Shown: positions 17,477 to 25,404, numbered from the stretch's first letter. The stretch is DNA of 46,139 nucleotides from Algivirga pacifica (GCF_039543525.1 NZ_BAABJX010000056.1:1-46139), one strand, 5' to 3'. Made by a program: numbers and translations. Notes: generated from the letters alone by a model not told the origin.

Positions 17477-17525
17477 GAACAACTAAACATTATGAACGAG
17501 CGAAGCTCAACTAAACATCATGAAC
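17477..17525 (-). repeat. 47-bp mini-hairpin unit, right copy (inverted)
   Basis: Inverse copy of the unit at 16981-17028, ending four bases from the pxpA stop codon. Contains GAGCGAAGCTC at 17498-17508. Confidence 0.85.
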
Positions 17526-17528
17526 AAT

Positions 17529-18254
17529 TTACCTGGTCAATCGCATCACCACTGCTTTTGCAAAAGACAAGGACTCCGGATGATCCCCATGAATACAAAG
17601 TGTTTCCGCTTTTATTGGGATTTGCTTCCCTTCGATGGTATCAACTACTCCTTTGTGTAGCATATGCTCTAGCTGTTGTAATGCCTCTTGTTGATCATGA
17701 ATGACCGCTTGGGGATTACTGCGAGGGACCAAACTACCATCTGATTGGTACCTTCGATCTAAAAATACCTCATGTACAAATTCCAGCCCTATATCAGCTG
17801 CTACTTCCCCAACCAAACTACCGGAAAGTCCAAATAACTTCAGTTCATTGTCCACAGCAGCGATTGCCTTCACGATAGCCTGAGCAATTCCTTCATCTCT
17901 TGCCGCATCATTGTACAAGGCCCCATGAGGCTTGACATGGTGTAGTTTTCCTCCCATTGCTTCTACCATACCCTTCAAGGCACTCACCTGATACAACATC
18001 AGGTTAAATAAGGACTCATGAGTCATTGGAATATGCCTCCGGCCAAAGCCATGCAAGTCTGCATATCCTGGGTGCGCCCCTATATTGACTCCTTGCTTTA
18101 TTGCCAGCTCTATCGTTTCTCTCATGACATCTGGGTCTCCGGCATGAAAACCGCAAGCGATATTACAGGAAGAAATCAGTTGTAGTAGCTCCTTATCATT
18201 TCCGATAGTGTAAGCGCCGTAGCTTTCTCCTATGTCGGCATTAATATCAATCAT
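17529..18254 (-). CDS. pxpA: 5-oxoprolinase subunit A (LamB/YcsF family)
   Basis: 241 residues from the ATG at 18254; a longer frame upstream only translates repeat DNA. The start MIDINADIGESYGAY, then SSCNIACGFHAGDP, GVNIGAHPGYADLHGFGRR, KPHGALYNDAA, HEVFLDRRYQSDGSLVPRS and ETLCIHGDHPES are the hallmarks of PxpA, the subunit carrying the hydrolase-like metal site for 5-oxoproline. It is transcribed toward pxpB, but 542 bp of repeats separate them, so they may no longer be one tight operon. Confidence 0.95.
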   Translation of the reverse strand: MIDINADIGESYGAYTIGNDKELLQLISSCNIACGFHAGDPDVMRETIELAIKQGVNIGAHPGYADLHGFGRRHIPMTHESLFNLMLYQVSALKGMVEAMGGKLHHVKPHGALYNDAARDEGIAQAIVKAIAAVDNELKLFGLSGSLVGEVAADIGLEFVHEVFLDRRYQSDGSLVPRSNPQAVIHDQQEALQQLEHMLHKGVVDTIEGKQIPIKAETLCIHGDHPESLSFAKAVVMRLTR

Positions 18255-18261
18255 ATCGTTT

Positions 18262-18457
18262 TGTTGTTGAGGCCGTTTGTGCGGCTGGTTGAGTGACATT
18301 TCGTGTCGTTGAGCTTCATCTTCGGTGAGTTGAGTTGCTTTTTGTATATCGGTGATTATTTTGAGCGTGGACGCTCAAATTTTGCTTTGGGTCTGGGCGT
18401 CCACGCCCAGACCAGACAATGGAACCAAAAGGAGGGCGACCACGTGGGATCGCCCCT
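18262..18457. repeat. Hairpin mosaic and GC palindromes upstream of pxpA
   Basis: 18262-18335 has GTTGAG-bordered modules (GCCG..CGGC, GACA-TTTC-GTGTC, a CTTC-rich module) like those at 5062. Then TTGAGCGT-GG-ACGCTCAA (18361-18378), GGTCTGGGCGT-CC-ACGCCCAGACC (18390-18413) and GGGCGA..TCGCCC (18434-18455), the last followed by CCTACT. Confidence 0.8.
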
Positions 18458-18459
18458 AC

Positions 18460-18543
18460 TTTTACCTTTTACCTTTTACCTTTTACCTTTTACCTTTTAC
18501 CTTTTACCTTTTACCTTTTACCTTTTACCTTTTACCTTTTACC
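18460..18543. repeat. Heptamer array, 12 exact copies of TTTTACC
   Basis: 84 bp, twelve perfect copies (GGTAAAA on the minus strand). The array abuts the ilvA stop codon (18544-18546) without a single base between them. Confidence 0.97.
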
Positions 18544-19827
18544 TTAAATAAAGAAACTAAATAAGTCAGATCTTTCATTTACTAACTCTGCCTGAATACC
18601 TTTTTCCTGCATGCGCTGCTGTAATGCCTGAAAATCCTCTTTGCTTTCTACTTCCAATCCTACCAAGGCAGGCCCTTTCTCCCGGTTCGTTTTCTTGGTA
18701 TACTCGAAGTGTACAATATCATCTTTGGGGCCTAATACATTGACTAGGAAATCCTTTAAGGCTCCCGCTCTTTGAGGAAAACGTACCAGCATATAATATT
18801 TTAACCCTTCATACAGTAAAGAGCGTTCCTTAATCTCTTCCATGCGAGTAATATCATTATTACTCCCACTAACTACACAAACGACACTTTTTCCTTTTAA
18901 GGTATTTCGGTATAGATCCAAGGCGGCAATGGTTAAGGCTCCGGCCGGTTCTACGACAATAGCCTCCTCATTATAGAGCTTTAAGATCGTAGAGCATACT
19001 TTTCCTTCGGGTACGGTGATTACTTCATCCAGTAATTCTCTACAAATCTCAAACGTATTTTCTCCTACACGTTGTACAGCTGCCCCATCCACAAACTTAT
19101 CAATCTTCCCTAAGGTCACAACCGTTCCTTTTTCCAGAGATAACTTCATGGCAGGTGCCCCTTCTGGCTCTATGCCTATAATTTTCGTCTTGGGGCTAAT
19201 TTGCTTGAAGTAACTACCAACTCCTGCGGCTAATCCTCCACCTCCTATCGGTACCAATAAATAATCTACTTCATCTGTTACTTCTTCCAGTATTTCCATT
19301 CCAACAGTCCCCTGCCCTTCTATCACTTTTGGATCATCAAAGGGATGAATAAACACACTGTGATGTGCCTCTGTATAGTCCATCGCTGCCGCATAGGCAT
19401 CATCAAAAGTATCTCCGGTAAGGACCACTTCCACATGTTGTTGGCCAAACATTCGCACCTGTCTTACCTTTTGAGAAGGTGTAGGGCTTGGCATAAAAAT
19501 CACTCCCTTAATATTCAGTTTTTGGCAGGCATAGGCGACCCCTTGTGCATGATTCCCCGCACTAGCACAGACCACCCCCCTGCTCATTTCTTCCTCTGTC
19601 AAAGAGGAAATCTTATTATAGGCTCCCCGGATTTTATAAGAACGTACGACCTGTAAATCTTCTCTTTTCAGGTATACTTTGGCTTCATACTCCTTGGATA
19701 AATTCAGGTTATACATCAAGGGAGTTTTGGTGACGGTATCCCTTAACCGCATTTGTGCTTTTACAATGGATTCTACACTAGGCAAAACCACCTTTTGCTC
19801 TTTTTCAATTGTTGCTTCTTTTGTCAT
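18544..19827 (-). CDS. ilvA: Threonine ammonia-lyase (biosynthetic threonine dehydratase)
   Basis: 427 residues. It deaminates threonine to 2-oxobutanoate, the entry to isoleucine. Residues of about 1-330 are the PLP fold II domain: SYKIRGAYNKI with the PLP Lys, ASAGNHAQGVAYAC, the phosphate loop PIGGGGLAAGVG, and VVCVVSGSNNDITR. The C-terminal part (about 340-427) with YMLVRFPQRAGALKDFLVNVLG is an ACT-like regulatory domain, typically for isoleucine inhibition; this is the shorter single-domain form. It lies last in the ilv group, 118 bp after ilvN, with a terminator hairpin between, so it may be read at a reduced level. Confidence 0.96.
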   Translation of the reverse strand: MTKEATIEKEQKVVLPSVESIVKAQMRLRDTVTKTPLMYNLNLSKEYEAKVYLKREDLQVVRSYKIRGAYNKISSLTEEEMSRGVVCASAGNHAQGVAYACQKLNIKGVIFMPSPTPSQKVRQVRMFGQQHVEVVLTGDTFDDAYAAAMDYTEAHHSVFIHPFDDPKVIEGQGTVGMEILEEVTDEVDYLLVPIGGGGLAAGVGSYFKQISPKTKIIGIEPEGAPAMKLSLEKGTVVTLGKIDKFVDGAAVQRVGENTFEICRELLDEVITVPEGKVCSTILKLYNEEAIVVEPAGALTIAALDLYRNTLKGKSVVCVVSGSNNDITRMEEIKERSLLYEGLKYYMLVRFPQRAGALKDFLVNVLGPKDDIVHFEYTKKTNREKGPALVGLEVESKEDFQALQQRMQEKGIQAELVNERSDLFSFFI

Positions 19828-19868
19828 TTTGTTGGTAGTTTATATATGGTTAGTTAATCAATACGGTA

Positions 19869-19909
19869 AAAACCGAAAAGGCTTCCTCTTACTCGGGGAA
19901 GCCTTTTCG
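19869..19909 (-). terminator. Hairpin terminator between ilvN and ilvA
   Basis: Read leftward: a 13-bp perfect stem CGAAAAGGCTTCC / GGAAGCCTTTTCG (19909-19874, loop 10 nt), then GGTTTTT. It should end or reduce transcription from ilvN into ilvA. Confidence 0.75.
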
Positions 19910-19945
19910 TACCTATTGCATACTCGTATCTGGAAAGCCGCTCGT

Positions 19946-20494
19946 TTAAGAAACTAACTCTGCTGCTTTCTTCTGATCAAATTCCTTTAGAATAGTACTT
20001 ACATCTTGTCTTTCTTGTGTCAATGCAATTCTTCCGGAACGGGCAAACTGTAGCAACCCGAAGGGCTTCAACTGGTCATACAATTCATGAGTCTCATGCT
20101 CATGTCCTGTCTTCTCAATGATCAAGTGCTCTGGCCTTGCAGCCAAAATACGAGCACCGTGCTGGCGAACAATGCGTTCCACCTCATTGCCTGAGTGCAG
20201 ACCTACTGTTGATACCTTGTATAGCGCTATTTCCTGATAAATAATCTCATCATCCTGATAGCAATAGCACTTGATGACATCAATTTGCTTTTCAATTTGC
20301 TTTCTCACCTTCTCAGCCATCACCTCATCTCCATAAAATACTACCGTGAAACGGTGTACGTGGTCAATCTCAGAGGCAGAGGTTGTCAGGCTTTCAATAT
20401 TGATCTTCCTTCTCGTAAAAATCAGGGTAAGTCTGGTCGTTAGACCAACCGTGTTTTCCGTAAAAATCGATAATGTGAATCTTTTCTTTTCCAT
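19946..20494 (-). CDS. ilvN: Acetolactate synthase regulatory (small) subunit
   Basis: 182 residues. FTLSIFTENTVGLTTRLTLIFTRRKINIESLT at about 6-37 is the ACT domain that binds valine and controls the large subunit; the C-terminal half has the family's second ACT-like domain (EIALYKVST, GARILAARPEHLIIEKTGHE). The start lies 4 bp after the ilvB stop, so the two are translationally close. Confidence 0.96.
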   Translation of the reverse strand: MEKKRFTLSIFTENTVGLTTRLTLIFTRRKINIESLTTSASEIDHVHRFTVVFYGDEVMAEKVRKQIEKQIDVIKCYCYQDDEIIYQEIALYKVSTVGLHSGNEVERIVRQHGARILAARPEHLIIEKTGHEHETHELYDQLKPFGLLQFARSGRIALTQERQDVSTILKEFDQKKAAELVS

Positions 20495-20498
20495 GGTT

Positions 20499-22244
20499 CT
20501 ATTCTAGTCTAACGTTAGCAACAGATTCTCCTGTAGGAATCATTGGGAATACATTGGTTTCTTTTTCTACCACTACCTCCAGCAAGAATGACTCCTCAGA
20601 GTCCAGCATTTGCTGTAATCCGGCATCCAGATGCTCGCGGTCTTCTACTCTCAAGGCATTGATCCCATAGCTATCCGCCAACTTAATGAAGTCAGGGTTC
20701 ACCATCTCTGTAGAAGCATAGCGCTTGTCGAAGAACATTTGCTGCCACTGACGTACCATTCCCAGGAAGCTATTGTTCAGGATCAATATTTTCACTGGCA
20801 ACTTCTCCTGCATGATGGTTCCTAGCTCCTGTACGGTCATTTGGAAACCTCCATCACCAGCAATCATCACTACTTCTCTATCAGGTCTTCTGAACTTGGC
20901 ACCAATCGCCGCCGGCAATGCAAAGCCCATCGTCCCTAAACCTCCAGAGGTAACGTTACTGTCTGTTTCCTCAAACTTATAGTAACGAGTCGCTACCATC
21001 TGGTGCTGCCCTACGTCCGTTACGATTACTGCTTTTCCTTCCGTTTTTTCAGAAAGCATACGAACCACTTCCGCCATCTTTGGCTTAAGGGTATCTGCTG
21101 CAAAATCACGGGCAAAGACAATCTCTTCTTCCTTCTGATCACAAGCCTTGAATTCTTGTACCCAAGCCTCATGGCTATTTTCCTGTACCTTTTCCGTCAA
21201 GCGAGGCAAGGAATCTTTCACATCCCCCAATACAGCAACATCCGCATGGATATTCTTATTGATTTCTGCAGGATCCAGCTCCAAGTGAATTACTTTGGCT
21301 TGCTTGGCATAGCGGCTCAAATCACCTGTTACCCTATCGTCAAAGCGCATTCCAATGGCGATCAAGACATCACATTCATTGGTTTTGACATTCGGACCAT
21401 AGTTTCCGTGCATTCCAAGATAGCCTACGTAATTTGGATGACTCGCAGGTAGTGCTGAAAGTCCAAGCAAGGTACTCGCTACAGGGATACCTGTTTTCTC
21501 TATAAATTGCTTAAACTCTTCTTGTGCCTGTCCCAACAATACGCCCTGCCCCACTAAGATATAAGGTTTCTTAGCTTGATTAATCAAAGCAGCAGCAGCA
21601 TTCAATGCTTCTTCCTGAGGCGTTGACTTAGGCACGTAGCTTCTTACCTTCTCGCATTTCTCATACTCAAAGTCAAATTCTTCGAATTGAGCATTCTTGG
21701 TAATATCAACCAGGACAGGTCCCGGTCTACCACTCTTTGCCAAGTAAAATGCTTTGGCGATTGCCCCAGGAATTTCAGAAGCCTTAGTCACCTGGTAGTT
21801 CCATTTGGTCACTGGCATAGAAATACCGACCACATCCGTTTCCTGAAAGGCATCCGTACCCAAAAGGTGCTCTGCCACCTGCCCTGTGATACAGACCATA
21901 GGCGTAGAGTCGATCATCGCATCCGCAATACCCGTAATCAGGTTCGTAGCTCCCGGGCCAGAGGTTGCCATACACACCCCTACATCATTAGAGACTCTGG
22001 CATACCCTTGTGCCGCATGTACCGCTCCTTGCTCGTGTCTGACCAGGACATGCTTCAGTTTATCTTCATATTTATACAGTTCGTCGTAGACAGGCATAAT
22101 AGCCCCTCCAGGGTATCCGAACAGAACATCCACCCCCTCTGCCAATAAAGACAGAACTACGGCTTCTGCTCCTGAGACCCTGCGTTTTTCAGGCTTTTCA
22201 GCACTTTGTTTCTCTTTAGCAACAGTCTTGATCATGCTATCCAT
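20499..22244 (-). CDS. ilvB: Acetolactate synthase catalytic (large) subunit
   Basis: 581 residues from the ATG at 22244; a TTG five codons upstream is less likely. It makes acetolactate or acetohydroxybutyrate from pyruvate with thiamine diphosphate, FAD and Mg. Seen: the ThDP Glu in VRHEQGAVHAAQGYAR, the FAD region LLGLSALPASHPNYVGYLGMHG, VIAIGMRFDDRVTG-like LIAIGMRFDDRVTG, and the ThDP-Mg motif GDGGFQMTVQEL through ILNNSFLGMVRQWQ. First of the ilvB-ilvN pair. Confidence 0.97.
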   Translation of the reverse strand: MDSMIKTVAKEKQSAEKPEKRRVSGAEAVVLSLLAEGVDVLFGYPGGAIMPVYDELYKYEDKLKHVLVRHEQGAVHAAQGYARVSNDVGVCMATSGPGATNLITGIADAMIDSTPMVCITGQVAEHLLGTDAFQETDVVGISMPVTKWNYQVTKASEIPGAIAKAFYLAKSGRPGPVLVDITKNAQFEEFDFEYEKCEKVRSYVPKSTPQEEALNAAAALINQAKKPYILVGQGVLLGQAQEEFKQFIEKTGIPVASTLLGLSALPASHPNYVGYLGMHGNYGPNVKTNECDVLIAIGMRFDDRVTGDLSRYAKQAKVIHLELDPAEINKNIHADVAVLGDVKDSLPRLTEKVQENSHEAWVQEFKACDQKEEEIVFARDFAADTLKPKMAEVVRMLSEKTEGKAVIVTDVGQHQMVATRYYKFEETDSNVTSGGLGTMGFALPAAIGAKFRRPDREVVMIAGDGGFQMTVQELGTIMQEKLPVKILILNNSFLGMVRQWQQMFFDKRYASTEMVNPDFIKLADSYGINALRVEDREHLDAGLQQMLDSEESFLLEVVVEKETNVFPMIPTGESVANVRLE

Positions 22245-22298
22245 ATTTACAGTAATCAATTGAAGTCTGGGTTATTTTCCCATACGTAAGTTTTTACA

Positions 22299-22346
22299 GT
22301 TTATCGGTCATCATCAAAATATATACTTTGATGATGACCGATAAAC
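22299..22346. repeat. 20-bp perfect inverted repeat between ilvD and ilvB
   Basis: 22299-22318 (starting GTTTATCGG) and 22327-22346 (ending CCGATAAAC) pair over all 20 bp around an 8-nt loop. It has no U run, so it is more likely a processing or stability element, or a relative of the GTTTATC heptamers, than a terminator. Confidence 0.85.
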
Positions 22347-22353
22347 TACAGTA

Positions 22354-24036
22354 TTAAAATTCGTCAGTAACACATCCTTCGGATGCAGAAGATACCGTCT
22401 TGATATATTTATAAAGCATTCCTCTATTCGCCTTCATTTCTGGGGCTACCCACTCCTTTCTTCTTTCTGCCAGCTCCTCTTCAGATACATCCATGTTGAT
22501 ACGGTTATTGATCGCATCTACGGTAATGATATCTCCATCTTTAATCAAGGCGATATTTCCGCCTTGTTGTGCCTCAGGAGTAATATGACCTACCACAAAC
22601 CCGTGTGTTCCTCCAGAGAAACGTCCATCAGTAATCAGAGCTACGTCTTTACCTAGACCGGCACCCATAATCGCTGAAGTTGGCTTCAACATCTCTGGCA
22701 TACCCGGGCCTCCTTTTGGTCCCGCATAACGAATCACTACTACCTGTCCTTTCTCCACTTCTCCATTCTGTACCCCTGCAATGGCTGCAAACTCATCATT
22801 AAACACTTTTGCAGGCCCAGTGAATAGCTCTCCTTCTTTTCCTGTAATCTTAGCAACTGATCCTTCCGGGGCGATATTTCCATAAAGAATCTGTAAGTGT
22901 CCAGTCTCCTTGATAGGATTATCCAACGGTCTTAGCAAGTCCTGATCTGCCGGAAGAGGCTGTACATCTGCCAGGTTCTCTGCCAACGTTTTACCTGTTA
23001 CGGTCATACAATCACCATGTAGCATTCCCCACTCTAGCAATTGCTTCATTACGGCAGGAACACCACCCATATGGTGCAAGTCTTCCATCAGGTATTTACC
23101 GCTTGGCTTAAGATCTGCCAGGAATGGTGTTGCATCACTAATTCTTTGGAAGTCCTCCAAGCCCAATGGAATATCTGCTGCTTTGGCAATGGCAATCAAG
23201 TGCAATACTGCATTCGTTGATCCACCCAATGCCATAATTACTGTCAAGGCATTCTCAAACGACTTTTTCGTCAGAATATCTTTTGGTTTCAAATCGTCTT
23301 TCAATAATTGACGCATCACACGTCCTGCCGCCTCACACTCTGCCAATTTCTCTGGAGAAGTCGCTGGATTAGAAGAACTATACGGCAAGCTCAATCCCAA
23401 AGCCTCCACTGCGGAAGACATCGTGTTGGCTGTATACATACCTCCACAAGCTCCTGCACCAGGACATGCATTCTTGATCACTCCCTGATAATCCTCATCA
23501 GAGATCGTTCCCGCGAAACGCTCTCCCAAGGCCTCAAAAGCAGAGACAATATTCAGTTTCTTATCTTTATAACACCCTGCGGCGATTGTACCACCATATA
23601 CCATAATAGAAGGACGGTTCAGACGACACATAGCCATCACTGCTCCAGGCATATTTTTATCACATCCTACGACCGTAACCAAACCATCGTAAAATTGTCC
23701 TCCACATACCGTCTCAATAGAGTCCGCAATAATATCTCTGGAAGGTAACGAATACTTCATCCCTACGGTACCATTGGTCATCCCGTCACTCACACCAATC
23801 GTATTGAAGATCAGTCCAACCAAGTCTGCCTCCGCAGTTCCTTTTTTCACATAGTCCGCTAGGTCATTCAAGTGCATGTTACAAGTATTCCCTTCGTAAC
23901 CTGTACTCGCAATACCCACCTGTGCCTTAGACATATCATCTTCTGTCAAACCAATACCATAAAGCATGGCTTGGGCGGCAGGTTGTGTTTCATCTTGCGT
24001 AATCGTTCGGCTGTATTTGTTTAGTTCTTCTGACAT
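22354..24036 (-). CDS. ilvD: Dihydroxy-acid dehydratase
   Basis: 560 residues from the ATG at 24036 (start MSEELNKYSR), the usual IlvD length; the 26-codon in-frame extension lacks similarity. It dehydrates dihydroxy acids to 2-oxo acids for valine and isoleucine. Fe-S and Mg site Cys residues appear in GNTCNMHLNDLAD, VVGCDKNMPGAVMA and ACPGAGACGGMYTANTMSSA; the C-terminus has DGRFSGGTHGFVVGHITPEA. Second gene of the ilv group. Confidence 0.97.
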   Translation of the reverse strand: MSEELNKYSRTITQDETQPAAQAMLYGIGLTEDDMSKAQVGIASTGYEGNTCNMHLNDLADYVKKGTAEADLVGLIFNTIGVSDGMTNGTVGMKYSLPSRDIIADSIETVCGGQFYDGLVTVVGCDKNMPGAVMAMCRLNRPSIMVYGGTIAAGCYKDKKLNIVSAFEALGERFAGTISDEDYQGVIKNACPGAGACGGMYTANTMSSAVEALGLSLPYSSSNPATSPEKLAECEAAGRVMRQLLKDDLKPKDILTKKSFENALTVIMALGGSTNAVLHLIAIAKAADIPLGLEDFQRISDATPFLADLKPSGKYLMEDLHHMGGVPAVMKQLLEWGMLHGDCMTVTGKTLAENLADVQPLPADQDLLRPLDNPIKETGHLQILYGNIAPEGSVAKITGKEGELFTGPAKVFNDEFAAIAGVQNGEVEKGQVVVIRYAGPKGGPGMPEMLKPTSAIMGAGLGKDVALITDGRFSGGTHGFVVGHITPEAQQGGNIALIKDGDIITVDAINNRINMDVSEEELAERRKEWVAPEMKANRGMLYKYIKTVSSASEGCVTDEF

Positions 24037-24151
24037 ACAGAGCAATTTTAAATTTCGTTGACTAAAAAAATTGTTTGTTTTCCGGCTATTGATTGCCAGC
24101 AATGTATTTTTCACAAAGGATGAGGTATCCTTCTGGTTATTCCAAGATTAT

Positions 24152-24226
24152 GGTTATTGCTTACCGTTTATCGCTTATCATTTATTTAACACGCTTTAAT
24201 TAAACGACAAGCAATAAACGATAACC
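24152..24226. repeat. Inverted heptamer runs between ilvE and ilvD
   Basis: GGTTATT, GCTTACC, GTTTATC, GCTTATC, ATTTATT run in phase at 24152-24186; 24206-24226 reads GACAAGCAATAAACGATAACC, an inverse run of the same heptamers. The whole can fold into an imperfect stem just after the ilvE stop. Confidence 0.8.
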
Positions 24227-24230
24227 TTTA

Positions 24231-25124
24231 CTATATAATAGAATACGTATCGTACTCATTCTGAGCTACCTTATGGCCGTATTGTTCAGCGATCAAGTAG
24301 CCTAATGTAGCTTTCCAAGGCTTGTTCATATTTCTTCTGTGGATCGATCGTATTCCAGTAATCTGTGCTGCCGTACCCGTAAAGAACGCTCCATCAATAT
24401 TCGACAGATCTGCTGGCTTAAACTTCCCTTCGATTACCTCAATGCCGTGGTCCTGACAAATTTCCATCACCACTTCTCTCGTGATTCCAGGAAAAATATG
24501 GCCCTTTTGAGGGGTATATAGTTTGCCATCTACCTCAAAGAAGAAGTTCGCTCCTGTTCCCTCTGCCAAAAAGCCTTCTACATCCAACAACAAAGCATCA
24601 TCAAAGCCATTCTCTTTAGCGGTTGCTGCCGCTACAATACCGTTGGTATAGTTTCCAGAAATTTTCGCTTCTACATCTCCAGACTTAGGGCTAGGACGTG
24701 TATAGGTGGAGATCTCGATATCCAACAAGTCTTTTCCTAAGTACTTCTCCCACTCCCAAGTGGCAATAAATAAATTTCCTTCTCCAGCTGGTGTTAATTC
24801 CATATTGGCACCAGAGTATAGCAACGGACGGATATATGCATTAGAGAGATTATTTTTCTCCAAAAGCGTATAGGTAATACTGATTAGCTCATCAACCGTA
24901 TAGTGTACTGGAAGATGCATACGCTTTGCTGATTCCAGAAATCTTGTATAATGTTCTCTTGCTTTAAAAACATGCGCTCCCAAAGGCGTATCATAGGCAC
25001 GCATCGCATCAAAAATGCCATTTCCGTAGTGCAAAGACTGTGTATAAAGATCTGTTACCGCATTTTCTGCTTTAATAAACTTCCCCTTATGAAACACCAC
25101 CGTTTCCTTGTCAAAATATTTCAT
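24231..25124 (-). CDS. ilvE: Branched-chain amino acid aminotransferase
   Basis: 297 residues from the ATG at 25124. PLP fold IV enzyme: SLHYGNGIFDAMRAYD, AYIRPLLYSGANMEL, the Lys of EAKISGNYTNGIVAAATAKENG, EGFLAEGTGANFFFEVDGKLYTP and FFTGTAAQITGI. It transfers the amino group of glutamate to the 2-oxo acids, the last step of Ile, Val and Leu synthesis. First gene of the ilv group, directly behind the attenuator at 25211-25352, which therefore should control the following genes. Confidence 0.95.
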   Translation of the reverse strand: MKYFDKETVVFHKGKFIKAENAVTDLYTQSLHYGNGIFDAMRAYDTPLGAHVFKAREHYTRFLESAKRMHLPVHYTVDELISITYTLLEKNNLSNAYIRPLLYSGANMELTPAGEGNLFIATWEWEKYLGKDLLDIEISTYTRPSPKSGDVEAKISGNYTNGIVAAATAKENGFDDALLLDVEGFLAEGTGANFFFEVDGKLYTPQKGHIFPGITREVVMEICQDHGIEVIEGKFKPADLSNIDGAFFTGTAAQITGIRSIHRRNMNKPWKATLGYLIAEQYGHKVAQNEYDTYSII

Positions 25125-25210
25125 ATGCAAATGTGTTTTCTCCCATCATCAATTAGGTCCAATGGGGAGTGGTTTAGTAAATAGACATTCAAGTTGTTAG
25201 TAAGGCTTAT

Positions 25211-25252
25211 AAAAAAACCGGCTATTGTCGAGTGTGTATAGACAATGGCCGG
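25211..25252 (-). terminator. Attenuator terminator of the branched-chain leader
   Basis: Read leftward: CCGGCCATTGTC (25252-25241), an 11-nt loop, GACAATAGCCGG (25229-25218), one mismatch, then seven U (25217-25211). The first arm can instead pair with GACAATGGC-GG at 25291-25281, right at the leader stop codon: nine bases in a row plus two more past a single bulge, and without the mismatch. Confidence 0.92.
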
Positions 25253-25289
25253 CTTCTGTTAAATATTAAGATATAAGGTTCCGCCATTG

Positions 25290-25352
25290 TCAGTGCACGA
25301 GCACTGCAATAATGACAAGTAGACGGACGATATTTTGTACTTTTCTTAACAT
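25290..25352 (-). CDS. Branched-chain leader peptide (attenuation)
   Basis: 20 codons, ATG at 25352 and TGA at 25292-25290. Twelve residues are Ile, Leu or Val, most of them in IVRLLVIIAVLV at positions 8-19. The stop codon touches the antiterminator strand, so a ribosome finishing the peptide would block it and let the terminator form, while stalling at Ile, Val or Leu codons would free it. The candidate promoter at 25372-25404 starts transcription shortly before this ORF; a longer in-frame ORF exists but would begin upstream of that start. Regulation is inferred, the elements are seen. Confidence 0.92.
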   Translation of the reverse strand: MLRKVQNIVRLLVIIAVLVH

Positions 25353-25371
25353 ATAACGAAGTTCTTTTAAA

Positions 25372-25404
25372 CAAAGATAAAGTAGAGATGATTCAAAAAA
25401 CAAA
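25372..25404 (-). promoter_or_regulatory. Promoter of the ilv leader and operon
   Basis: Minus strand TTTG (25404-25401), 21 bp, TATCTTTG (25379-25372), the same layout and spacing as the aromatic promoter at 8921-8953. Confidence 0.75.

Larger units (their letters stand above)
16987..17528. other. Repeat-filled gap between pxpA and pxpB
   Basis: No coding frame is seen in 540 bp. The gap is bounded by inverted copies of the 47-bp mini-hairpin unit and contains a nested hairpin mosaic at 17263-17410. Near 17205 is a CCCC-GAA-GGGG hairpin followed by TAACAT, and near 17452 CACAGGGCA-ATGCCCTGTG is a further palindrome. Confidence 0.75.

Noticed and set aside
18303..18564. Plus-strand ORFs ending in LLPFTFY repeats
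   Set aside because: Translation of the TTTTACC array and nearby palindromes only.
19869..19909. A third attenuator before ilvA
   Set aside because: There is a terminator but no leader ORF rich in one amino-acid group and no competing antiterminator strand.
24037..24114. 26-codon N-terminal extension of ilvD
   Set aside because: IlvD proteins begin near MSEELNKYSR; the extension has no family match.
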